Assembly: GCA_934777245.1 (NCBI GenBank)
Contig: CAKVND010000037.1
Location: 1 to 23,434 of the forward strand
Reading direction: 5' to 3'
Length of the DNA stretch: 23,434 nucleotides
Origin: an uncultured Candidatus Melainabacteria bacterium
GTDB taxonomy: Bacteria > Cyanobacteriota > Vampirovibrionia > Gastranaerophilales > Gastranaerophilaceae
Position 1 is the first letter of the stretch. Each line of letters begins with the position of its first letter. Positions 6,850-13,185 of this stretch are shown one piece after another. Position numbers and translations under genes: made by a program. A model generated the notes under the pieces. That model was not told the origin of the DNA and did no database searches. It saw nothing but the letters and a program-made list of their open reading frames with translations.

Positions 6850-6877
6850 ATGTAACACAATATGTATTGTGTTACAT
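6850..6877. repeat. 28-bp palindrome, right copy (inverted)
   Basis: Exact reverse complement of 6498-6525, with the centre TG instead of CA. It ends 26 bases before the acetyltransferase start at 6904, so it lies in that gene's leader and could be a hairpin or operator for it. Confidence 0.9.
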
Positions 6878-6903
6878 TCTTGACCAAAATATTGGGAGTG
6901 CAA

Positions 6904-7488
6904 ATGGGAATTTTTAGCAAAAACAGAAACAAGTACAAAAATTTAAGAAAAGCGGGTTATATAATCGGTGAGCATACTTACGTTGGCAAGCATACCGGTT
7001 TATGCGCACCGGACAAAATAAAAATTGGCGATTATTGTTGTATTGCAAATAACGTATTCTTTAACCCATCAACACATCCAACTAATTGGCTTTCGGTTCA
7101 TCCGTTTCAATTTAGAAAAAAACTCGATGCACGACTTTATGGTGATTTTCCTGAAAATTCTAATCCACTAGACTTTAACGAAGTACCCAAAAGTATTGAA
7201 ATCGGAAATGACGTTTGGATAGCAGAACACACATTTATCATGGGCGGAGTTAAAATTGGTGACGGAGCAATTGTTGGAATGAATGCCGTTGTGACAAAAG
7301 ATATTCCGCCATACGCAATTGCTGTCGGAGTTCCGGCAAGAGCTGTGAAATATCGTTTTCCACAAGAAATAATTGCAAAACTTCTTGAACTTAAATGGTG
7401 GGATTTACCGTACGAATTCATTCTAACTTTGCCATTTGATAATATTAATGAATGTATCTCCAAAATAGAAGAGTATCGTAAAAATTAA
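6904..7488 (+). CDS. CatB-like hexapeptide-repeat O-acetyltransferase
   Basis: 194 residues from the ATG at 6904. The in-frame ATG at 6862 lies inside the palindrome and lacks a ribosome site, while GGGAG precedes 6904. The protein is a left-handed beta-helix acyltransferase. Hexapeptide turns begin at IGEHTYVGKHTG (about 20-31) and resume at IEIGNDVWIAEHTFIMGGVKIGDGAIVGMNAVVTKDIPPYAIAVGVPA in the middle. The end YRFPQEII...LLELKWWDLP is typical of the CatB/xenobiotic and polysaccharide acetyltransferase group. The likely role is acetylation of a surface sugar or small hydroxyl compound with acetyl-CoA. The central His-x-x-W (HPTNW) region fits the active-site His of this group. It stands alone, with no glycan cluster around it. 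Confidence 0.85.
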   Translation: MGIFSKNRNKYKNLRKAGYIIGEHTYVGKHTGLCAPDKIKIGDYCCIANNVFFNPSTHPTNWLSVHPFQFRKKLDARLYGDFPENSNPLDFNEVPKSIEIGNDVWIAEHTFIMGGVKIGDGAIVGMNAVVTKDIPPYAIAVGVPARAVKYRFPQEIIAKLLELKWWDLPYEFILTLPFDNINECISKIEEYRKN

Positions 7489-7532
7489 TCGGATAAATTA
7501 TTCGCTTTACTTCTAATTTTATTGCCAAGTTA

Positions 7533-7561
7533 TTGAAATAAATTCTTGTAAATGATACACT
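7533..7561 (+). promoter_or_regulatory. Sigma-70-type promoter of the glucanotransferase gene
   Basis: TTGAAA (7533-7538) and TACACT (7556-7561) are separated by 17 bases, about 35 bases before the ATG. The spacing and the TA---T frame of the -10 fit a housekeeping promoter. Confidence 0.55.
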
Positions 7562-7596
7562 AAATTTCAGGAGAGTAAATAAGGAGTAAAATATTT

Positions 7597-9465
7597 ATGG
7601 TCTGTTTAACATCAAAGAAAGCTGACGCTAAACTTGTGTCAGAAGCACTAAAAGCACTTGGCAAAGATAATTTTGCGCTAATTATTCATGGAAGCAGTTT
7701 CCCATCTAAAGATGGTGAAGATACCGGATTTGGAACATTCAATTCTGAATCAGGTCACGAATTAATCGACTATGCTCATGGAATTTTTAACGCAATTCAA
7801 CTTGGACCTGCTGGTAAAACAAAGAGTTCAGACTCTTCACCTTATACAGGTACAATTTTCTCAGGCAATCCTTTGTTTATTGACCTTAAACAATTGACTG
7901 AAAAAAAATGGGACAATATTCTTTCTCAAGAAACTTTTGAAAAAGTTGTTGCCGGTAACCCTAACCAAAACCAAGGCAAAACAGCTTATTCATATATAAT
8001 GAAGGCTCAAAATGATGCTCTAAAAGAAGCTTGGAATAATTTTAAACAAATCCATGGCGGACTATTCGGTTCTCCATTGAAAAAAGATTTCGAAAAATTC
8101 AAAAAAGAAAATGCTTTCTGGTTGGATAACGACTCTTTATATGAAGCACTTTCTATCGAAAACGATAACGACTTCTGGTACACTTGGAAAAACGAATCAG
8201 ACAAAAACTTGATGAATCCAAAATCAGAAGAAGAAAAGAAAGCTGCAGAAGCTAGAATTTCAGACATCAGAAAAAAATACGAAGATGAAATAGAATTCTA
8301 CAAGTTCTGCCAATTTGTTTTAGAAATTCAAAACGAAGAAACTAAGAAATTTGCTTTATCAAAAGGTATCAAAATGATTGCAGACCGTCAAGTTGCATTT
8401 TCAGACAGAGATGCTTGGGCTTATCAATCATTGTTCTTGGAAGGCTGGTACTTAGGCTGCCCTCCTGATTACTTCTCAAAAGACGGTCAAGCATGGGGCT
8501 TCCCTGTAATGGATCCTGACAAAATGTTCAACGCTGACGGTTCTTTGGGCGAAGGCGGTATCTTGATGAAAAACCTTTACCACAAAATGTTCAAAGAAAA
8601 CCCTGGTGGCGTAAGAATTGACCACATCGTTGGCTTGATTGACCCTTGGGTTTATAAAGTTGGCAGAAAACCAATGTGTGAAGAAGGCGCAGGAAGATTA
8701 TATTCTTCTCCTGAACATCCTGAACTTTCAAGATATGCAATTGCAAGAAATGAAGATTTAGACTGGTCACTAGAAGCTGATAAAGAAAAAAGAGTTAAAA
8801 CTTTATCAGAAGAACAAATCAAACTTTACGGCAGATTGATTGAAAAAATCGTTATTGCAGCAGCAAAAGAATGCGGTATGGACAAAAACGCAATTGTTTG
8901 TGAAGATTTGGGTACTTTAACAAATCCTGTTGACGCTGTAATGAAAAAATACGAACTTCAAGGTATGAGATTAACTCAGTTTGTAGTTCCTGAAAAACCT
9001 GAACATCCATACAGATGTAAAAACATCACAGAACATGTTTGGAACATGGTTGGAACTCACGACAACTTACCGATTTCTATGTGGGCAGAAAGCATGATTA
9101 ACACTCACGAAGGTTATTTACACGCTAAAAACCTTGTTGAAGATTTGTTTGCTGAAGCTGAAAACAAAGATGATATCATTGTTAGACTTACTCAAGATAA
9201 AGAATATTTGAGATTTGTTAAATTAACAGAAATCTTTGCATCAAAAGCAAGAAATGTTCAAATGTTCTTTACTGATTATTTCCAAATCAATGATGTATAC
9301 AATAGACCCGGAACATCTGGCGACCAAAACTGGTCACTTAGACTTCCAAATAATTATCAAGAGCTTCAACCAATTGATTTGCACGCATTATTAAAAGCTG
9401 CAATTATTGCAAGAGGTAAAGAATTTGCGTCAAAACACGCAAGCTTGATTGAAAAATTAGGTTAG
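7597..9465 (+). CDS. malQ: 4-alpha-glucanotransferase (amylomaltase, GH77)
   Basis: 622 residues. It moves alpha-1,4-glucan segments between acceptors in glycogen or maltodextrin metabolism in the cytoplasm. Hallmarks in order: SPYTGTIFSGNPLFIDL near 81-97, WYLGCPPDYFSKDGQAWG near 284-301, RIDH with the nucleophile Asp342, VCEDLG with the acid/base Glu436, and GTHDN with the stabilising Asp489. An insertion rich in Lys and Glu (about 160-240) lengthens it relative to the 500-residue bacterial form. AGGAG lies 10 bases before the ATG. It has its own promoter and a strong terminator, so it is a single-gene unit. The central part uses more C-ending Asn, Asp, Phe and Tyr codons than its neighbours, consistent with high expression. 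Confidence 0.93.
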   Translation: MVCLTSKKADAKLVSEALKALGKDNFALIIHGSSFPSKDGEDTGFGTFNSESGHELIDYAHGIFNAIQLGPAGKTKSSDSSPYTGTIFSGNPLFIDLKQLTEKKWDNILSQETFEKVVAGNPNQNQGKTAYSYIMKAQNDALKEAWNNFKQIHGGLFGSPLKKDFEKFKKENAFWLDNDSLYEALSIENDNDFWYTWKNESDKNLMNPKSEEEKKAAEARISDIRKKYEDEIEFYKFCQFVLEIQNEETKKFALSKGIKMIADRQVAFSDRDAWAYQSLFLEGWYLGCPPDYFSKDGQAWGFPVMDPDKMFNADGSLGEGGILMKNLYHKMFKENPGGVRIDHIVGLIDPWVYKVGRKPMCEEGAGRLYSSPEHPELSRYAIARNEDLDWSLEADKEKRVKTLSEEQIKLYGRLIEKIVIAAAKECGMDKNAIVCEDLGTLTNPVDAVMKKYELQGMRLTQFVVPEKPEHPYRCKNITEHVWNMVGTHDNLPISMWAESMINTHEGYLHAKNLVEDLFAEAENKDDIIVRLTQDKEYLRFVKLTEIFASKARNVQMFFTDYFQINDVYNRPGTSGDQNWSLRLPNNYQELQPIDLHALLKAAIIARGKEFASKHASLIEKLG

Positions 9466-9482
9466 ATTATTAAAATATTAAT

Positions 9483-9523
9483 AAAAAAGAATGTCAGAAT
9501 AAACAATCTGACATTCTTTTTTA
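9483..9523 (+). terminator. Rho-independent terminator after malQ
   Basis: AGAATGTCAGA (9488-9498) pairs perfectly with TCTGACATTCT (9507-9517) across an 8-base loop, with an A-run before and a T-run after. The A-run makes it potentially bidirectional. Confidence 0.93.
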
Positions 9524-9541
9524 TTATAAACATATTATTTA

Positions 9542-9558
9542 TGTAAAGTTTTGTTACA
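9542..9558 (+). promoter_or_regulatory. 17-bp dyad TGTNA-N7-TNACA upstream of the coiled-coil orphan gene
   Basis: TGTAAAGTTTTGTTACA, identical over 17 bases to the minus-strand site at 1251-1267 and in the same orientation to its gene. It lies 77 bp before the ATG at 9636. A downstream stretch ACTTTATATATATGTAAGAT resembles the presumed -10 region before the other two genes that carry this dyad. Confidence 0.5.
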
Positions 9559-9635
9559 AAACTCTATTCGCTTGAAATTTCACTGTATTTCCATACTTTA
9601 TATATATGTAAGATATAAAGATGCGAGTATAAAAG

Positions 9636-10478
9636 ATGGCTGGTTTACTAAACATATTACAAAGCAATCAAGCTACAAAAGGTGTTGCCAAATATAATGC
9701 CGCAAATAATAACGGCAAGCACACCGTTTTGGGTTATACACTCGCAACCGGATTTCCATCTCTTTTTATGGCTGTTTCAAATAAAATTGAAACTAGAACT
9801 AATGGTAATGGCGGAAGCGAAGCATCCGACAGTTCAAAAAGTTTTAATAAACAAAGAAAAGGATTAGAAAAACAACTTAATGAAGCATTGAACAAACTTG
9901 GAATTCAAGACCCACGTCAAATAAATGAAACTGTTAGCGAAGCACAAAATAGAAGTCAAGCAAGAATTGCGGACGCTCAAGCTGCTGTAGATATATTCAA
10001 AAATGGAACAGATTCTTATTCCCAACAAATCAATAAACTAAGAACGCAACTAACAACGTCAACTGACACTGAAAATAGTACTTTTATACGAGAACAAATA
10101 AACGCATTAGAAACAAAAAGAACTCAAGCAAAAGCTGATGCCGAAACAAATTTAAAGAATACAGAAACCACTGAAACAGCAAAAATTAAAGAAATTCAAG
10201 AAAATGCAGAAAAAGCTTATGAAATTTTCCAAAAACTATCAGAGCTTATAGATTTACCAGACGATGACAGTGATTATGTAAAAGAAAAAAATGAAACTTT
10301 ACACGAATTTAATAACCAACGTACAATTTTCTTAACTAGCACCGACTCAACAGAGAAAAAGAATGCAGCTCGAAAAATTAAAGAAATGGCTGAAAATACT
10401 AATAATCAAAATGATAGAAATATACAAAGCACTTATCGATTACTAAGAGTCAGAATCGACAAATGTTTACAACAATAA
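9636..10478 (+). CDS. Coiled-coil orphan protein
   Basis: 280 residues; I recognise no family. The head (about 1-55) contains a moderately hydrophobic stretch TVLGYTLATGFPSLFMAVS, possibly a membrane contact. A Gly/Asn/Ser linker follows, then long Lys/Glu/Gln/Asn-rich helices (about 68-270), including segments with heptad-like spacing of Leu and Ile (KQLNEALNKLGI, QQINKLRTQL, REQINALETKRTQAKADAET). There is no classical signal peptide. Asn, Gln and Thr are unusually frequent. It is a single transcription unit: the malQ terminator lies before it and its own hairpin terminator after it. The shared dyad links it to the genes at 4741 and 1160. A structural or surface-associated role is possible but unproven. 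Confidence 0.75.
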   Translation: MAGLLNILQSNQATKGVAKYNAANNNGKHTVLGYTLATGFPSLFMAVSNKIETRTNGNGGSEASDSSKSFNKQRKGLEKQLNEALNKLGIQDPRQINETVSEAQNRSQARIADAQAAVDIFKNGTDSYSQQINKLRTQLTTSTDTENSTFIREQINALETKRTQAKADAETNLKNTETTETAKIKEIQENAEKAYEIFQKLSELIDLPDDDSDYVKEKNETLHEFNNQRTIFLTSTDSTEKKNAARKIKEMAENTNNQNDRNIQSTYRLLRVRIDKCLQQ

Positions 10479-10536
10479 AAAAAATTACCCCTATAAATTT
10501 ACCCATCTTACAATCTTACATTTAAAAAAAGTTTAT

Positions 10537-10562
10537 AGCTCGCAATAGCGAGCTTTTTTTTG
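10537..10562 (+). terminator. Rho-independent terminator after the coiled-coil gene
   Basis: AGCTCGC (10537-10543) and GCGAGCT (10548-10554) pair across AATA and run into a stretch of eight T. It ends 13 bases before the next start codon. Confidence 0.9.
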
Positions 10563-10574
10563 TAAGATATAATT

Positions 10575-11081
10575 ATGGATAAAAAAGAATTACGAAAATG
10601 GGCAAAAGAACAAGGCAAGCTTCGTGAAGCTTGCAGTTATAAAATTGTTAACGAATTACGAGCAAGCGAAGTTTATAAACAAGCATGTAATATTTTAATT
10701 TTTTATCCGTTAAAAGGTGAAGTTAATTTGCTTGAGCTTTTAAATGACAAAGATAAAAATTTCTATTTACCCAGAATTGAAGGCAAAAATTTACTTTGTT
10801 GTCCTTTTGAAAAAGGTGATAAATTATGTTCTTCTTGTTTTAAAACAAAAGAGCCTGTGTCAGAAGAAGTAGAAAAAAATCAAATTGATTTGGCTATTAT
10901 TCCTGCTTTGTGTTGCGATAAAAACAATTATCGCTTGGGTTATGGTGGTGGATTTTATGATAGATTTCTTCGTGATTTTAAAGGCAAAAAAGTTGTTTGT
11001 TTACCACAAGAATTGATTGTTGATACAATTTATCCGGATGAATTTGATATTCCTGTAGATTTTGTTATTCTTGCGATATAA
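10575..11081 (+). CDS. 5-formyltetrahydrofolate cyclo-ligase
   Basis: 168 residues, slightly short for the YgfA/MTHFS family (about 180-200). The enzyme uses ATP to turn 5-formyl-THF into 5,10-methenyl-THF, clearing the inhibitory storage form and feeding one-carbon metabolism. The N-terminal KKELRKWAKEQ supplies the conserved basic residues. The signature RLGYGGGFYDRFL at about 120-132 is the nucleotide/folate loop. It starts directly after the previous terminator, with only a weak AAG-type ribosome site 9-10 bases upstream. mtnA follows after 43 bases with its own good ribosome site, so the two are probably co-transcribed. The link between folate one-carbon units and methionine salvage makes sense. 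Confidence 0.9.
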   Translation: MDKKELRKWAKEQGKLREACSYKIVNELRASEVYKQACNILIFYPLKGEVNLLELLNDKDKNFYLPRIEGKNLLCCPFEKGDKLCSSCFKTKEPVSEEVEKNQIDLAIIPALCCDKNNYRLGYGGGFYDRFLRDFKGKKVVCLPQELIVDTIYPDEFDIPVDFVILAI

Positions 11082-11124
11082 TTACAAAAGGGCGAATTGT
11101 TTCGCTAAAATCAAGGAGAAAACA

Positions 11125-12180
11125 ATGGAATTTAAATCAAAAATAAAAACAATCGAATGGATTGATACGTATTCAAAAATGGTAGATCAAACAGTTGTAC
11201 CTTATGAATACAAGTTTGTAAACATTACAACGGGCGAAGATATGTTTAATGCTATCCGCAACATGATAGTTCGTGGCGCTCCCGCAATCGGAATAGCCGG
11301 CGCACATGGCGTAATTTTGTTTGCACAAGAAGGCGCAAAAGAAATCACATCAAGAGATGAATTTGTAAACTGGTTGCTTGAAAAAGCCGAATACATGAAA
11401 ACTTCACGTCCGACTGCCGTAAATTTGATGTGGGCTGTTGAAAAACAAGAAGAAGTTATCAGAAATTCTAAATCCGATATCAACGGGATTATTGCAGAAT
11501 TAAAAACCAATGCAATTAAATTAGAAAATGAAGATATTGAAATCAATAAAAAAATCGGCGATTTTGGTGCAGAAGTTGTACCAAAAGGCGCTACAATTCT
11601 TACACATTGTAATGCTGGCGCATTGGCAACTGTTGGATACGGCACTGCGCTTGGCGTAGTTCGTTCAGCATTTGCAAAAGATAACACTATTCAAGTTTTT
11701 GCAGATGAAACTCGTCCGCGCCAACAGGGTGCAAGAATTACAACCTTTGAGCTTGCGATGGACGGCATTCCTGTAACATTGATTACAGACGGAATGTGCT
11801 CTTATTTTATGAGCAAAGGTATGATTGATATGGTTGTAGTTGGTGCTGATAGAATTGCTGCAAATGGTGATACAGCAAATAAAATCGGAACTTATACTGT
11901 TGCAATTGCTGCAAAATACCATAATGTTCCATTCTATATTGCAGCTCCACTTTCAACAATTGATACATCCATTAAAACAGGGGCAGAAATTCCGATAGAA
12001 GAACGCTCGCACGAAGAAGTTACACACATCAATGGTAAACGTATTTGCGCAGAAGGTATTAATGTAATTAACCCAGGATTTGACGTAACTCCACACGAAT
12101 TGATAGCAGGTATTATTACAGAAAAAGGTATTTTAAGACCGGATTATAATAAGTCTATCGCAGAAGCGTTTTTGAAATAA
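11125..12180 (+). CDS. mtnA: S-methyl-5-thioribose-1-phosphate isomerase
   Basis: 351 residues from the ATG at 11125, which has AAGGAG 9 bases upstream; an earlier in-frame ATG at 11062 lies inside the preceding gene. MtnA converts methylthioribose-1-phosphate to methylthioribulose-1-phosphate in the methionine salvage pathway. Visible motifs: RGAPAIGIAGAHG near 50-62, ILTHCNAGALATVGYGTALG with catalytic Cys162, ETRPRQQGAR near 195-204, VVVGADRIAANGD with catalytic Asp242, and NPGFDVTPHELI near the end. These separate it from the related eIF2B subunits. Other salvage genes are not in the window, so whether the pathway is complete is open. A hairpin element separates it from fluC. Confidence 0.95.
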   Translation: MEFKSKIKTIEWIDTYSKMVDQTVVPYEYKFVNITTGEDMFNAIRNMIVRGAPAIGIAGAHGVILFAQEGAKEITSRDEFVNWLLEKAEYMKTSRPTAVNLMWAVEKQEEVIRNSKSDINGIIAELKTNAIKLENEDIEINKKIGDFGAEVVPKGATILTHCNAGALATVGYGTALGVVRSAFAKDNTIQVFADETRPRQQGARITTFELAMDGIPVTLITDGMCSYFMSKGMIDMVVVGADRIAANGDTANKIGTYTVAIAAKYHNVPFYIAAPLSTIDTSIKTGAEIPIEERSHEEVTHINGKRICAEGINVINPGFDVTPHELIAGIITEKGILRPDYNKSIAEAFLK

Positions 12181-12213
12181 CTAAGTGGGTTGTAAGAAGT
12201 TGAAAATTGTTTG

Positions 12214-12346
12214 AAGGGAATAAGGTAATGAGGGAATAAGTGGTTTTAAGTATTTTAATTTTAAAATTGAGTTTATTAAGCGCATTTTCTAAAAAAAATA
12301 ATCTAAAATCTCTTATTCCCTTATTGCCCTATTACCTTATTCCCTT
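12214..12346. repeat. Hairpin element with octamer-repeat arms (copy A), mtnA-fluC gap
   Basis: The left arm (12214-12240) is made of octamers such as AAGGGAAT and AAGGTAAT. The right arm (12312-12346) is their reverse complement with one extra octamer-length unit. Between them is an AT-rich core of about 70 bp with its own palindrome AATTTTAAAATT. The element ends 11 bases before the fluC start codon, so it forms nearly the whole fluC leader. Confidence 0.85.
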
Positions 12347-12357
12347 AGAAGAAGTCT

Positions 12358-12726
12358 ATGTTAAACGAAATTTTTGCAATTTTTATCGGTGGCGGTTTGG
12401 GCGCTGTTTTAAGGTACTTAGTAACACGATTTTCGCATCATCTTTGCGGATTTCCGCATATAGGTACTTTTTTGGCAAATATTTTAGGCTGTTTGTTTAT
12501 TGGGTATGTTTTTGGATTAACTATGGACAAAATCCAACTTTCTAACGAAGTAAAACTATTTATTACAGCCGGATTTCTTGGTGGTTTAACGACTTTCAGC
12601 ACTTTCAATAATGAAACATTTTGCTTACTAAAAGAAGGTAAAATTTTCTTAGGCGCAGGTTATATGACATTAAGTTGTCTAACCGGACTTCTGTTTACAT
12701 ACTTAGGATATCGTCTGGGCAGGTAA
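12358..12726 (+). CDS. fluC: Fluoride channel FluC (CrcB)
   Basis: 122 residues, the normal size. Four membrane helices. Conserved motifs: GGGLGAVLRY at 11-20 with Arg19, GTFLANILGCLFIG at 36-49 with Asn41, and GFLGGLTTFSTF at 72-83, whose Phe and Thr-Thr-Phe-Ser line the pore and the central Na+ site. It works as an antiparallel homodimer that exports fluoride. Only one copy is here, as expected for the homodimeric type. The ribosome site is weak (AGAAG). The leader contains no fluoride riboswitch that I can see; a repeat-armed hairpin lies there instead. Confidence 0.95.
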   Translation: MLNEIFAIFIGGGLGAVLRYLVTRFSHHLCGFPHIGTFLANILGCLFIGYVFGLTMDKIQLSNEVKLFITAGFLGGLTTFSTFNNETFCLLKEGKIFLGAGYMTLSCLTGLLFTYLGYRLGR

Positions 12727-12752
12727 CTTACTTTTAATTTTCCCCTAAAGGC

Positions 12753-12781
12753 TTGACGTCTGTTGAAAAAAAGTATAAAAT
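12753..12781 (+). promoter_or_regulatory. Strong sigma-70-type promoter of the zinc-ribbon gene
   Basis: TTGACG (12753-12758) and TAAAAT (12776-12781) are spaced by exactly 17 bases. The resulting leader of about 52 bases contains GCAT/ATGC short complements and ends with AGGAG 7 bases before the ATG. Confidence 0.75.
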
Positions 12782-12840
12782 GTATGCATGGCATAAGCAA
12801 AATATAATGCCTAGGTTATTAATTATTTAGGAGAACAATC

Positions 12841-13122
12841 ATGTACCAAGACGAAAAGCTTATTTGTGAAGATTGCGGTTGTGAATTTGTATTTACAGCT
12901 GGCGAACAAGAGTTTTATGCAGAAAAAGGTTTAACAAATAAGCCAAAAAGATGCCCAAACTGCAGAAAGGCTAAAAAACAACAACATCGTGGTAAAAAGA
13001 AAATGTTTGATGCAGTTTGTGCAAAATGCGGAAAACAAACTCAGGTGCCATTCAACCCAACTCAAGGTAGAGATGTTTTATGCAAAGAATGTTTTGATGC
13101 AGCTAAACAACAAGCAGTTTAA
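12841..13122 (+). CDS. Double zinc-ribbon protein (CxxC-CxxC)
   Basis: 93 residues with two four-cysteine modules. The first uses LICEDCGCEF (CxxC at about 9-12) and KRCPNCRKAKK (CxxC near 38-41). The second uses AVCAKCGKQTQVPF (near 60-63) and VLCKECFDA (near 80-83). The spacing and the EFxFTxGEQEFYxxKGL segment match the family of small probable zinc-ribbon proteins found in many bacteria, which have no firmly established function. RNA or protein binding is likely from the basic linker (RGKKK). Its strong promoter, good ribosome site and own terminator indicate a well-expressed single gene. Confidence 0.88.
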   Translation: MYQDEKLICEDCGCEFVFTAGEQEFYAEKGLTNKPKRCPNCRKAKKQQHRGKKKMFDAVCAKCGKQTQVPFNPTQGRDVLCKECFDAAKQQAV

Positions 13123-13134
13123 ATAAAATTTAAT

Positions 13135-13178
13135 AAAAAGAACCGACTGACAAGTTTTATATCAGTCGGTTCTTTTTT
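13135..13178. terminator. Bidirectional rho-independent terminator
   Basis: AGAACCGACTGA (13139-13150) pairs perfectly with TCAGTCGGTTCT (13162-13173). A T-run follows on the plus strand and a shorter one on the minus strand, so it serves both the zinc-ribbon gene and the convergent kinase-like gene. Confidence 0.95.
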
Positions 13179-13185
13179 GTTATTT

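Noticed and set aside
6753..6938. Minus-strand open frame in the repeat mosaic
   Set aside because: It is composed of repeat and palindrome sequence, overlaps the acetyltransferase start, and has no ribosome site.
12181..12357. Fluoride riboswitch before fluC
   Set aside because: I do not see the conserved crcB-motif pattern. The leader is taken up by the repeat-armed hairpin.
12240..12545. Open frame of 101 codons overlapping the start of fluC
   Set aside because: It runs through hairpin element A and overlaps fluC in another frame, with no recognisable protein features and no ribosome site.
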